Shown here in pieces: positions 1 through 8,324 of a stretch of 64,000 nt of DNA. A program made the translations under genes and the position numbers. Source of the stretch: Roseomonas sp. CECT 9278 (GTDB lineage: Bacteria; Pseudomonadota; Alphaproteobacteria; Acetobacterales; Acetobacteraceae); NCBI RefSeq assembly GCF_918698155.1, contig NZ_CAKKLX010000018.1:1-64000 (forward strand). Reading direction: 5' to 3'. Numbering within the stretch: position 1 is the stretch's first letter; every line of letters begins with the position of its first letter. The notes beneath the pieces are model-generated. The model worked only from the letters and a program-made list of their open reading frames with translations, ran no database searches and was not told the origin of the DNA.

Positions 1-60
1 CCCCCCCCGAGTCCTCCACACTGCTGATCGTCGGCAGCGTCAGAGGTGTATAAGGGACAG
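1..60. other. Sequencing adapter (Nextera Read 1) at contig end
   Basis: Bases 28-60 match the 33-base Nextera Read 1 adapter with the Tn5 mosaic end at 31 of 33 positions; mismatches are at 45 and 55. Bases 1-27 resemble the degraded index and flow-cell part of the same library primer. The reverse strand reads as the peptide LSLIHL at the end of the TonB-like protein, a typical adapter-derived tail. Genomic sequence therefore starts at about 61. Confidence 0.95.
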
Positions 61-588
61 GGCCTGCACGGGCGGTGGCGTCGGGTCGGCGGGCGGCACC
101 GGCCGCGGCGCCTCGGCGACCGGCGCGGGTGCCTCGCGGGGCGGCGGCATCGGGTCGGTCGGGGGTGCCGGCATGGGCTCGGCCACCTGCGCGGGGGCGG
201 GCGCGGCCTCGGGCGGCGCGGGTGGTTCCGGCGCGGCGGGCGGCAGGATGCCGGCCTCGGTCGGCGGGCCCGCATCCGGCGCCGCGATCGCGGGCGGGGG
301 TGGTGGTGGTGGCGGCGGCGGGGCGGCGGCCACCGGGGGCGGCGGGGGGGATGGCGGCTCCGGCGGTGCGGGCGGCTCGGCCACCGCGCCGCCGGGGTCC
401 ACCGCATCGGCGAAGACCATCGCAACCGCGCCTTCGGTGGGCGGCTCCGGCTGGGGCTCCAGGATCGGCCAGAGCAGCAGCGCCGCGACCACCGCGCCAT
501 GGAACGCCACCGAGGCCAGCATGCCGGCGGCGAGCCACCGCGCATCGGCAGGCGCGGTGCGCGGCGGGATGCGCGGCGGCGCCTTCAC
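61..588 (-). CDS. TonB-like energy transducer, N-terminal part (truncated by contig end)
   Basis: The product begins with a short basic N-terminus, then one hydrophobic segment (about residues 18-41, a membrane anchor containing SVAFHGAVVAALLLW), and continues as a long Pro/Ala/Glu-rich stretch. That is the inner-membrane anchor plus periplasm-spanning linker of TonB-type energy transducers. The conserved C-terminal TonB domain is missing because the contig ends in adapter sequence. The start is a GTG at 588 that overlaps the stop of the upstream transporter gene (GTGA), so the two are probably translationally coupled. It is the last visible gene of the regulator-metH-CDF-tonB run. Proline-rich single-pass proteins of other kinds (TolA-like) cannot be excluded without the C-terminus. 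Confidence 0.7.
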
Positions 589-1487
589 AGCACCGGCACG
601 CCCGTGTGCTTCGCCTTGCCCTCGGGTTCGACATGGATGGTGATGATGGCGGTGTCGAGTTCCGCCTTCAGCGCGGCCTCGATGCGGTCGCAGATCTCAT
701 GCGACTGCGCGACGGTCATCGCACCCGGCACGACCAGGTGGAATTCCAGGAAGGTGAAGCGCCCGGCGTGGCGGGAGCGCAGGTCATGCGCCTCGATCGC
801 GCCCTCGGCCTGTTCGGCGACGATGCGGCGGATGCGGTCGAGCGTCGCGGCGGGCACCGCCTCGTCCATCAGCCCGCCCACCGATTCGCGCAGCAGCCGG
901 AAGCCCGAGAACAGGATATTGCCCGCCGTCAGCGCGGCCAGCAGCGGGTCGAACCACAGGATGCCCGTCGCGGCCACCAGCCCTACGCCCATGATGACGC
1001 CGGCCGAGGTCACCACATCCGACCACAAATGCCGCGCATCGGCGACCAGCGCCGGCGACCGCAGCGCGCGGCCGTGCTTCATCAGGTGCATCGCCCAGGC
1101 GGCATTGGCGCCCGATGCCAGGGCCGAGATCGCGAGGCCGAGCGCGGGCTGGTCGGGCGCCCGCGGCGCCGCCAGCGCCCGCCAGGATTCGTTCAGGATC
1201 AGCAGCGCCGCGACCACGATCAGCACGCCTTCCAGCACGGCCGAGAAGTATTCGGCCTTGGCATGGCCGTAGGGATGGTTGGCATCGGCGGGCAGCGCGG
1301 AGAACCGGACCGCCACCAGCGCGGCCGTCGCGGCGGCGACGTTCACCACGCTCTCCAGCGCATCGGCCAGCAGCGCGACCGACCCGGTGAGCCACCAGGC
1401 CGCCGCCTTCAGCGCCAGTACCGCGATGGCCACCACGACGCTGCCGATGGCGAGCGTCGCGGCGTGGCCGAGCCTGCCTTCCACCAT
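585..1487 (-). CDS. Cation diffusion facilitator family metal transporter
   Basis: The 300-residue product has the size and fold of FieF-type CDF transporters: six membrane helices in the first 200 residues, then a C-terminal cytoplasmic domain of about 90 residues rich in His and acidic residues. Such proteins export divalent metals by proton antiport as dimers. In helix 5 the metal-site motif H153-x3-D157 is present. In helix 2 the usual D-x3-D is D42-A-L-E-S46, so the second Asp is replaced by Ser with a Glu beside it; this may alter metal preference. The gene starts 23 bases after metH on the same strand and overlaps the TonB-like gene, so it probably belongs to the metH transcript. The substrate is not evident from the sequence. 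Confidence 0.9.
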   Translation of the reverse strand: MVEGRLGHAATLAIGSVVVAIAVLALKAAAWWLTGSVALLADALESVVNVAAATAALVAVRFSALPADANHPYGHAKAEYFSAVLEGVLIVVAALLILNESWRALAAPRAPDQPALGLAISALASGANAAWAMHLMKHGRALRSPALVADARHLWSDVVTSAGVIMGVGLVAATGILWFDPLLAALTAGNILFSGFRLLRESVGGLMDEAVPAATLDRIRRIVAEQAEGAIEAHDLRSRHAGRFTFLEFHLVVPGAMTVAQSHEICDRIEAALKAELDTAIITIHVEPEGKAKHTGVPVL

Positions 1488-1510
1488 GGCGGGGGTTTAC
1501 CCGCCCCTGC

Positions 1511-4500
1511 CTAGACCGAGAAGTACTTCGCGCGTGGGTGGTGCAGCACGATCGCCGAGGTCGATTGTTCCGGATGAAGCTGCCATTCGTCGCTGATGGT
1601 CACGCCGATGCGTTCCGCATCCAGCAGGCGCAGCAGCGGTTCCTGGTCCTCCAGCTTCGGGCAGGCGGGGTAGCCGAAGGAATAGCGCCCGCCGCGGTAG
1701 CCCTGCGACAGCATCTTCTCGATGTCGCGTTCATCCTGCGACGCGAAGCCCCATTCGGCGCGGATGCGCTTGTGGGTGTATTCGGCCATCGCCTCGGCCA
1801 TCTCGACCGACAGGCCGTGCAGGTACAGGTAGTCCTGGTAGCGGTTCTCCTCGAACCAGTCGCGCGCCAGGTCCGACGCCTTCTGGCCGACGGTGACCAC
1901 CTGCAGGCCGATCACGTCGCGCTCGGCATCGTCGATGTCGCGCACGAAGTCGGCGATGCATTCGCCATCGGCCTTGGGCTGGCGCGGCATGTTGAAGCGC
2001 GCCACCTCGGTCGTGCCGTCCTGTTCGAACAGCACCAGGTCGTTGCCCTGGCCGGCGCACTTCCAGTAGCCGTAGATCGCCTGCGGCTTCAGGATCTTCT
2101 GCTCATCCGTCAGCGTCAGCATGCGCTTGAGCACCGGGCGCAGTTCCTGCTTGGCCCAGCCGAGGAAATCATCCAGCGACCGGCCGGCTTTCCGGAAGCC
2201 CCACTGGAACTGGTACAGGCTGCGCTCGTTGATGAAGGGCACCAGGGCGCGCGGGTCGGCTTCCATCACGCGTGCACCCCAGAAGGGCGGGTTGGGTGCT
2301 GCGCTCTCGGCCGCCACGCGGCGGCGGCGGTCCTGCGCATAGGACAGGTCCACCGGCGCGAAGCCGCGCGGGTCGGCCTGGCCCAGCACGCGCTTCTCGT
2401 TCTTCGACTTGCCGGCGCGCTTCGATTGCACGGCACCGAGGTAGCCGTCGAAGTCGTTGCCCATCACCTTGTCCATCAGGTGCAGCCCGTCGAAGGCGTC
2501 GCGCGCATAGACCACGCGCCCGCAGGCGTATGCCTTCACGCAATCCTCCTCGACATAGTTGCGCGTCAGCGCCGCGCCGCCCAGCAGCACCGGCACGTCG
2601 ATCCCCTGGCGGGACATCTCCTCCAGGTTCTCGCGCATCACCACGGTGGATTTCACCAGCAGGCCGGACATGCCGATGGCATGCGCCTTGTGCGACACCG
2701 CGGCCTCGACGATCTGCGCCAGCGGCACCTTGATGCCGAGGTTGATGACCTTGTAGCCGTTGTTGGTCAGGATGATGTCGACCAGGTTCTTGCCGATGTC
2801 GTGCACATCGCCCTTCACCGTGCCGAGCACGATGATGCCCTTCTCCTGGCCCTCGACCTTTTCCATGTGCGGTTCGAGATACGCCACCGCCGCCTTCATG
2901 GTTTCCGCGGATTGCAGCACGAAGGGCAGCTGCATCTTGCCGGCGCCGAACAATTCGCCGACCACCTTCATGCCGTCCAGCAGCACGTCGTTGATGATCG
3001 CCAGCGGCGCGATGCCCTTGGCCAGCGCATCGGCGAGTTCATCATCCAGCCCCTTGCGGTCACCGTCGACGATGCGGTCCTTCAGGCGCCCCTCGACCGT
3101 CTCGGCCTTCACCTTCGCCACGTTGTCGGCGGCCTTCCGGCCGGCGAAGATCTCCAGCACCTTCTGCAGCGGGTCGTAGCCCTCGCTGCGGCGGTCGAAG
3201 ATCAGGTCCTCGACGACCTTCACCTCCTCGGCCGGGATCTTGTGCAGCGGCTTGATCTTGGAGACATGCACGATCGCCCCGGTCATGCCGGCCTTCACGG
3301 CATGGTCCAGGAACACGCTGTTCAGCACATGCCGCGCCGCCGGGTTCAGGCCGAAGGAAATGTTCGACAGCCCCAGGATGATCTGGATGTCCGGGAATTC
3401 CTCCCGGATCATGCGGATGCCCTCCAGCGTCCACAGCCCCAGCTTGCGGTCATCCTCGTTGCCGGTGGCGATGGTGAAGGTCAGCGGGTCGATCATCAGG
3501 TCGGATTGCGGCAGGCCGTGCTTCACGCAGGCGAAATCCACCAGGCGGCGGGCGATCCGCAGCTTGTCCTCGGCGGTCTTGGCCATGCCCACTTCGTCGA
3601 TGGTCAGCGCGATCACCGCGGCGCCGAACTTCTTCGCCAGGATCATGCGGTCGCGCGCGGCACCCTCGCCTTCCTCGAAGTTGATCGAGTTGATGATCGG
3701 CTTGCCGCCATGCAGCTTCAGCGCCTGCTCGATCACCGGCGTCTCGGTGGAATCGATCACCAGCGGGCTGTTCACGGACGCGGTGAAGCGGGTGATGACC
3801 TCGCTCATCTCGAACATCTCGTCGCGGCCGACGAAGGCGGTGCAGATATCGAGGCTGTTGGACCCTTCCCCCACCTGCTCGCGCCCGATGGCCAGGCAGC
3901 TGTCCCAGTCATTGGCTTCCTGCGCCACGCGCCAGGCCTTGGAACCATTGGCGTTGCAGCGTTCGCCGATGGAGAAATACGCGTTCTCCTGCCGCAGCGA
4001 CGTGGCCGAATACAGCGACGCGACCGACGGCACCCAATGGTACTTCCGGCGCACCGGCAGCGGGCGCGCCGAAGCGCCACCCAGCCGGCGCAGCATCGCA
4101 TCCAGCGCTTCGATATGCGGCGTGGACGTCCCGCAGCACCCGCCGATCAGGTTGAAGCCGTCCTCGGTGACGAAGCGCTCCATCCAGGTCGCCATCTCGG
4201 CCGCGCCCAGCGGGTAGTGGGTCTTGCCATCCACCAGCTCCGGCAGGCCGGCATTGGGCTGCACGCTCAGCAGGCCGGGCCAGTTCTGCGACAGCCAGCG
4301 GATATGCTCGGCCATCTCCTGCGGCCCCGTCGCGCAGTTCAGTCCGATCAGCGGCACGTCCAGCGCATGCACCACCGCGGCGGCGGCGGCGATGTCGGGG
4401 CCGACCAGCAGCGTGCCGGTGGTCTCGACCGTCACCTGCACGAAGATCGGGATGTCGGACTTCGCCTGCGCGCGCGCGATCTTCGCCGCATTCACCGCGG

Positions 4501-5005
4501 CCTTGATGTACAGCGTGTCCTGGTTGGTCTCGGTCAGCAGCGCATCGGCACCGCCGGCGATCAGCCCGCGGCATTGTTCCACCAGCGCGGCTTCCAGCTC
4601 ATCGTATTTGATGTGACCCAGGCTCGGCAGCTTGGTGCCCGGGCCGATATCGCCGATCACCCAGCGGTGGCGGCCATCGGCGAAGCCCTCGCCGGCCTCG
4701 CGCGCCAGCTCCACCGCCAGCTTGTTGATCTCGAAGGCGCGCTCGCCCAGCTGGAATTCCTCCAGCGTGATCGGGCTGCCGCCGAAGGTATTGGTCAGCA
4801 CCATGTCGGCGCCGGCCTCGAAGTAGCTGCGATGGATGTCGCGCACGATGTCGGGGCGCGAGAGGTTCAGCACCTCGGTGCAGTTCTCCTTGTCCCAGTA
4901 GTCCTTCATCACATCGAGCGTCATCGACTGCACGCGCGCACCGAACCCGCCATCGCACAGCAGGACCTGGTCGCGAAGGGCGTCGAGCAGATGGGGGCGG
5001 GTCAT
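1511..5005 (-). CDS. metH: Cobalamin-dependent methionine synthase MetH
   Basis: MetH transfers the methyl group of 5-methyltetrahydrofolate to homocysteine via cobalamin, the last step of methionine synthesis. The 1164-residue protein has all four modules. The homocysteine domain has zinc ligands C224 and the C290-C291 pair of GGCCGT. A pterin-binding domain spans about 345-620. The cap and B12 domains carry DVHDIGKN, with H735 as lower cobalt ligand. The C-terminal SAM-dependent reactivation domain contains GGRYSFGYPACP. The reading frame is open 68 codons further upstream, but that stretch is low-complexity and overlaps the regulator gene; the ATG at 5005 begins the family-typical N-terminus. 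It lies 13 bases after the ArsR-methyltransferase gene, so the two are probably co-transcribed. The length is close to the usual 1200-1230. Confidence 0.98.
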   Translation of the reverse strand: MTRPHLLDALRDQVLLCDGGFGARVQSMTLDVMKDYWDKENCTEVLNLSRPDIVRDIHRSYFEAGADMVLTNTFGGSPITLEEFQLGERAFEINKLAVELAREAGEGFADGRHRWVIGDIGPGTKLPSLGHIKYDELEAALVEQCRGLIAGGADALLTETNQDTLYIKAAVNAAKIARAQAKSDIPIFVQVTVETTGTLLVGPDIAAAAAVVHALDVPLIGLNCATGPQEMAEHIRWLSQNWPGLLSVQPNAGLPELVDGKTHYPLGAAEMATWMERFVTEDGFNLIGGCCGTSTPHIEALDAMLRRLGGASARPLPVRRKYHWVPSVASLYSATSLRQENAYFSIGERCNANGSKAWRVAQEANDWDSCLAIGREQVGEGSNSLDICTAFVGRDEMFEMSEVITRFTASVNSPLVIDSTETPVIEQALKLHGGKPIINSINFEEGEGAARDRMILAKKFGAAVIALTIDEVGMAKTAEDKLRIARRLVDFACVKHGLPQSDLMIDPLTFTIATGNEDDRKLGLWTLEGIRMIREEFPDIQIILGLSNISFGLNPAARHVLNSVFLDHAVKAGMTGAIVHVSKIKPLHKIPAEEVKVVEDLIFDRRSEGYDPLQKVLEIFAGRKAADNVAKVKAETVEGRLKDRIVDGDRKGLDDELADALAKGIAPLAIINDVLLDGMKVVGELFGAGKMQLPFVLQSAETMKAAVAYLEPHMEKVEGQEKGIIVLGTVKGDVHDIGKNLVDIILTNNGYKVINLGIKVPLAQIVEAAVSHKAHAIGMSGLLVKSTVVMRENLEEMSRQGIDVPVLLGGAALTRNYVEEDCVKAYACGRVVYARDAFDGLHLMDKVMGNDFDGYLGAVQSKRAGKSKNEKRVLGQADPRGFAPVDLSYAQDRRRRVAAESAAPNPPFWGARVMEADPRALVPFINERSLYQFQWGFRKAGRSLDDFLGWAKQELRPVLKRMLTLTDEQKILKPQAIYGYWKCAGQGNDLVLFEQDGTTEVARFNMPRQPKADGECIADFVRDIDDAERDVIGLQVVTVGQKASDLARDWFEENRYQDYLYLHGLSVEMAEAMAEYTHKRIRAEWGFASQDERDIEKMLSQGYRGGRYSFGYPACPKLEDQEPLLRLLDAERIGVTISDEWQLHPEQSTSAIVLHHPRAKYFSV

Positions 5006-5018
5006 CGGGGCGGTCTCT

Positions 5019-5960
5019 CTACGAAGTCGCGACAACAACGGGGCGGGTCTTGCGCTCGGCGACCCAGACGCGCACGGGCAACGCGGCCTCGATGGTGGCG
5101 GAGCGCGCCGGCACGCAGCCGGTCGCGCCCAGCCACCCGGCGATGGCGGCATCGTCGAAGCCCGGCCAGCGATGCGCGAAGGCACCGCCAAGCAGTTCGG
5201 CGCGCGCATGCGGCGCCAGGTCGATCAGCACCAGCGCGCCGCCGGGCCTGAGCACGCGCGCCGCCTCGGCCAGCGCGGCGGCGGGGTCCTCGGCGTAGTG
5301 CAGCACCATCTGCAGCGTCACCGCATCGAAGGCGCCATCGGCGATCGGCAGGCGATACATGTCGGCCTGGCGCACCGCGATGTGCGACAGGCCGCGTTCG
5401 GCCAGCCGCGTGCGCGCCAGCGCCAGCATATCGCGCGAGGCATCGACGCCGACCCCTTCGTCGATGCGCGACGCCAGGCGCTCCAGCAGCCCGCCGGTGC
5501 CGCAGCCGATGTCCAGCAGGCGACCGATGCGCGCCGGCAGGGCGGCGTCGATCGCGGCCTCGATGGCGGCGGCGGGCAGGCCCAGCGCGCCGACCTCGTC
5601 CCAGTCGGCGCCGTGGCGGCGGAAGGAATCGGATGCGGCGCGGGCGCGCTCGGCCGCCAGCCGGGCGGCGGCGCGCCGGTCGGCGGCCAGCAGCGGGTCG
5701 TCCTCCGGCAGGCGGGCCAGGACCTGGCGCGCCAGGTCGGCATCCTGCGCCAGCTGGAACCAGGCATTGGCCCCTTCGGGCGTGCGCACCAGCAACCCGG
5801 CCTCGACCAGAAGCTTCAGGTGGCGCGACAGCCGCGGCTGGGACTGGCCCAGGATGGCGACCAGGTCGGAGACGCACCAGGCCCCCCGCGCGCACAGCGC
5901 CAGCAGGCGCAGGCGGGTCGGCTCGGCCACGGCGCGCAATTCGGTGAGCAGGGCATCCAT
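5019..5960 (-). CDS. ArsR-family regulator fused to a SAM-dependent methyltransferase domain
   Basis: Residues 1-90 form an ArsR/SmtB winged helix, with a recognition-helix region SQPRLSRHLKLLVEAGLL. After a linker of about 50 residues a class I methyltransferase fold follows, with the SAM-binding motif LLDIGCGTGG near residue 147 and DAVTLQMVLHY downstream. ArsR proteins with or without this domain (SahR type) are known regulators of SAM-cycle genes in Proteobacteria, sensing S-adenosyl-homocysteine. The position directly before metH and behind a palindrome that overlaps its own promoter fits an autoregulated switch. Whether the second domain is catalytic or only a ligand sensor cannot be told. 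The ATG at 5960 gives the standard ArsR N-terminus. Confidence 0.92.
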   Translation of the reverse strand: MDALLTELRAVAEPTRLRLLALCARGAWCVSDLVAILGQSQPRLSRHLKLLVEAGLLVRTPEGANAWFQLAQDADLARQVLARLPEDDPLLAADRRAAARLAAERARAASDSFRRHGADWDEVGALGLPAAAIEAAIDAALPARIGRLLDIGCGTGGLLERLASRIDEGVGVDASRDMLALARTRLAERGLSHIAVRQADMYRLPIADGAFDAVTLQMVLHYAEDPAAALAEAARVLRPGGALVLIDLAPHARAELLGGAFAHRWPGFDDAAIAGWLGATGCVPARSATIEAALPVRVWVAERKTRPVVVATS

Positions 5961-5966
5961 CGCGCG

Positions 5967-6000
5967 CTGGACATAGTCATAAAGATATCCTTATGTCCAG
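5967..6000. promoter_or_regulatory. Palindromic operator-like site before the arsR-metH operon
   Basis: Perfect 9-base arms (CTGGACATA at 5967-5975, TATGTCCAG at 5992-6000) enclose a second, nearly perfect palindrome at 5978-5995 centred on GATATC (CATAA-A-GATATC-C-TTATG). The site lies 7-40 bases upstream of the regulator start and ends 3 bases before the divergent ATG at 6004. The AT-rich, GATATC-centred core resembles what I recall of ArsR-type SAM-cycle (SahR) operators in Proteobacteria. The binding protein is inferred from adjacency. Confidence 0.75.
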
Positions 6001-6003
6001 CAA

Positions 6004-6369
6004 ATGATCGCCTCGCCCCAGGATCCGCGCCTGCCCTTGACGATGCTGGCCGGTCCAGCAGCGCTGGACGGGTACCTGGCGCAGGGTGGGGCCGCCGCGC
6101 TGGTCACCGATGCCGCCGCCCCGCCACCCGGCTTCGTCGCCGCCCAGACCATCGCCCGGCGCCCCCTGCATCGCGCGCTGTGCGGTTGCTGCGGCGGCCG
6201 CAGCGAAGCGGCGATCGCGCTGGACCGCCTGTTCCAGGCCCGCGCGCGCGGCCATGCGCCGTGGTTCGGGCGCGTCGCGGTGCTGGTCGCCTCCCCTGCC
6301 CTGCGACGCGACCTGGAGGCAGCGATCAGCGCGGATGCGCTGACCATGGCGCGCTTCCGCGCGGCCTGA
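6004..6369 (+). CDS. Hypothetical protein with a CGCCGG motif
   Basis: A 121-residue soluble protein I cannot assign. It reads as a compact alpha/beta domain with a central LCGCCGGRS cluster (three Cys in four residues) that could bind a metal, then a PWFGRVAVLVASPALRRDLEAAI stretch in which a hydrophobic strand precedes a helix. It is divergent from the ArsR-metH operon and shares its palindromic control region. Its ATG follows the palindrome by only 3 bases, so either the transcript is nearly leaderless or the true start is the ATG at 6043. Alternating Cys and Gly and codon bias like its neighbours argue that it is real. Confidence 0.65.
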   Translation: MIASPQDPRLPLTMLAGPAALDGYLAQGGAAALVTDAAAPPPGFVAAQTIARRPLHRALCGCCGGRSEAAIALDRLFQARARGHAPWFGRVAVLVASPALRRDLEAAISADALTMARFRAA

Positions 6370-6459
6370 TCGCGCCTGCCACGCGGACGGCGACGCCCGG
6401 CGGCCGGCTGCAGACCGGCATGGCGGGGCCGGCCGCCCTCGGCGCCGGTCGCGGCCCGT

Positions 6460-6987
6460 TCAGGGCGGCAGGCTGCGTTCGCCCTCGCCCAGCGCGCGCT
6501 GCATGGTCACCACATCCACCCAGCGCCCGAACTTCATGCCCGCCGCCTTCAGCACGCCCACCTGGCGGAAGCCGAGCGAGATATGCAGCCCGATCGACCC
6601 GACATTCTCGGAATCGCCGATCACCGCGATCATCTGGCGCAGGCCCTTGGCTTCGGCGCGCGCGATCAGCTCCGCCACCAGCGCCTTGCCGACGCCCTGG
6701 CCGCGGATGTCGTCGCGCACATAGACCGAATCCTCGGCGCTGTAGCGATAGGCGGAGCGATCGCGGAACGGCGCGAAATAGCCGTAGCCGAGCACCAGCC
6801 CCGTCGCGTCCTCGGCCACCAGCCACGCGCAGCCCGCGCCCTGCACCTTCGCCATGCGGGCGGCCATGTCGGGCTGGTCGGGCGGTTCTTCCTCGAAGGT
6901 GCCGGTGCCATGCAGCACGTGGTGGGCGTAGATGGCGGTGATGGCCGGCAGGTCCGCCGGCCCGGCGTCGCGCACGCGCAGGGTCAT
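6460..6987 (-). CDS. GNAT N-acetyltransferase, phosphinothricin/methionine-sulfoximine acetyltransferase-like
   Basis: The 175-residue protein has the GNAT fold of the PAT/YncA group. Its N-terminus is RVRDAGPADLPAITAIYAHH, and the acetyl-CoA loop appears as V-R-D-D-I-R-G-Q-G-V-G around residue 100, followed by SENVGSIGLHISLGF. Known relatives acetylate L-methionine sulfoximine, phosphinothricin or similar amino-acid analogues in the cytoplasm. The ATG at 6987 overlaps the stop of the upstream amidase by four bases (ATGA), so the pair is translationally coupled. The substrate is inferred from family only. Confidence 0.88.
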   Translation of the reverse strand: MTLRVRDAGPADLPAITAIYAHHVLHGTGTFEEEPPDQPDMAARMAKVQGAGCAWLVAEDATGLVLGYGYFAPFRDRSAYRYSAEDSVYVRDDIRGQGVGKALVAELIARAEAKGLRQMIAVIGDSENVGSIGLHISLGFRQVGVLKAAGMKFGRWVDVVTMQRALGEGERSLPP

Positions 6988-8171
6988 GCCGGCAGCCCCG
7001 CCGCGTCGGCCACACGCTCGGCCAGGGCCAGCAGCGCGCGGTCGCGACCGGGGCCGGCCACCAGGGACAGGCCGACCGGCGCGCCGCCGACCCGCCCGGC
7101 CGGGATCGTCACCTCCGGCAGCCCGCACAGGCCAGCGATCGCTGTCACCCCCATCGTCCTCTCCCGCACCCCGTTCTGCTCCGCCTGGGTCGCCGCCAGC
7201 AGCGGCGCCGGCCCGGGCGAGGTCGGATACGCCATCACCGCCCCGCCGCCCAGCAGCCCCCACAGGCGCGCCTGCGCGGCGCGGCGGAAGGCACGGCCGG
7301 CGGCCGCCTTGGCCGGGTCCATCGCCTTCGCTGCGGCGAAGCGTTCCTTCACGCCGGGACCGAAGGCCGGCTGCGTCGCCTCGATCCAGGGGCCCAGGCT
7401 GGCCCAGGCTTCCACCGCCTGCGCGCAGCGGAAGGATTCGTAGAAGGTGTCGAGCCCCTCGGGCGCCACCTGCACCGGCAGCGCCGCGCCCAGCACGGAT
7501 TCGACCGCGCCGAAGGCATCCGCCAGTGCCGTGGCGGTGGCGGGATCGGCATTGACCCAGGGTTCCTGCACCTTCAGCAGCGGGCCGAGCTCATCCGGAT
7601 GGCCCGGCGGCAGCAGTACCTCCCCGGCGCGGCGCAGCAGGCTGGCGCGCGCGGCGAACCAGCCCGCGGTGTCATAGGCCGGCCCCAGCGGGCAGGCGCC
7701 GGTCAGGCTGACCGCCCCCCAGGACGGCCGGATGCCATAGAGGCCGCAATAGGATGCCGGGATACGCACCGACCCGCCGGTATCCGATCCCATGGCGATG
7801 TCGCACAGCCCCGCCGCCACCGCCGCCGCCGACCCGCAGGACGACCCGCCGGGGAAGCGATCCGGCGCCGCCGGATTGACCGGCGTGCCGTGCCAGACAT
7901 TCTCGCCGGTCAGCCCATAGGCCAGTTCGACGGTCTTGGTCTTGCCGACCAGCCGCGCCCCGGCATCGAGCAGCGCCATCACGACCGCGGCATCCTGCGT
8001 GGCCGGCGCATGGGTGCGCGCCCAATCCGGATTGCCATAGCCGGTGATGTCGCCGGCGGTGTCGTACAGGTCCTTCACCGCGAAGGTCAGTCCGGCGAGC
8101 GGGCCATCGGGCGCACCGGCGCGCGTGGTCCGCGGTCCCGGCACGAAGGCGCCCACCCGATCCTCGGTCAT
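6984..8171 (-). CDS. Amidase signature family protein
   Basis: This 395-residue amidase has the Ser-cis-Ser-Lys triad of the family: K33 in AVKDLYD, the GGSSCGS loop at 108-114 and the nucleophile Ser in SDTGGSVR near residue 134. The Gly/Ser-rich signature block is intact. Members hydrolyse amides of varied carboxylic acids and the substrate cannot be predicted. The reading frame is open ten codons further up, but the ATG at 8171 is preceded by GGAGGG at six bases and is preferred. It is the first gene of a two-gene unit with the overlapping GNAT; the upstream peptidase gene ends 153 bases before it. At 395 residues it is shorter than GatA (about 485). Confidence 0.9.
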   Translation of the reverse strand: MTEDRVGAFVPGPRTTRAGAPDGPLAGLTFAVKDLYDTAGDITGYGNPDWARTHAPATQDAAVVMALLDAGARLVGKTKTVELAYGLTGENVWHGTPVNPAAPDRFPGGSSCGSAAAVAAGLCDIAMGSDTGGSVRIPASYCGLYGIRPSWGAVSLTGACPLGPAYDTAGWFAARASLLRRAGEVLLPPGHPDELGPLLKVQEPWVNADPATATALADAFGAVESVLGAALPVQVAPEGLDTFYESFRCAQAVEAWASLGPWIEATQPAFGPGVKERFAAAKAMDPAKAAAGRAFRRAAQARLWGLLGGGAVMAYPTSPGPAPLLAATQAEQNGVRERTMGVTAIAGLCGLPEVTIPAGRVGGAPVGLSLVAGPGRDRALLALAERVADAAGLPA

Positions 8172-8265
8172 GCACGTCCCTCCGCTGGCCGGATGCGGCA
8201 TCCGGACCGGACGCCCGCGCCGCGCATCATCGCGCCATGGGCAGCGAACAGGGGCTGCCCGGGGC

Positions 8266-8286
8266 GCTGCGCGAAACTGGCGCAGC
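8266..8286 (-). terminator. Hairpin between peptidase and amidase genes
   Basis: A perfect 7-base stem (GCTGCGC / GCGCAGC) with a 7-base loop sits 38 bases beyond the stop of the M20 peptidase gene. There is no T-run, so it is at best a weak or Rho-assisted terminator. Confidence 0.35.
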
Positions 8287-8324
8287 CGCGGCGGCCTGAC
8301 AACATGCCATGCCGCCGCGCCATG

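Noticed and set aside
1-60. C-terminal residues LSLIHL of the TonB-like protein as a real end
   Set aside because: They are translated from the sequencing adapter.
1538-5251. Open frame of over 1200 codons on the plus strand opposite metH
   Set aside because: It is the antisense of a fully conserved metH gene; the product is His/Gln/Arg-rich low-complexity, as expected for the reverse of a high-GC gene.
5961-6003. SAM, SAH or cobalamin riboswitch before the metH operon
   Set aside because: Only about 40 bases lie between the two divergent starts, too short for these riboswitches; a protein operator explains the palindrome.
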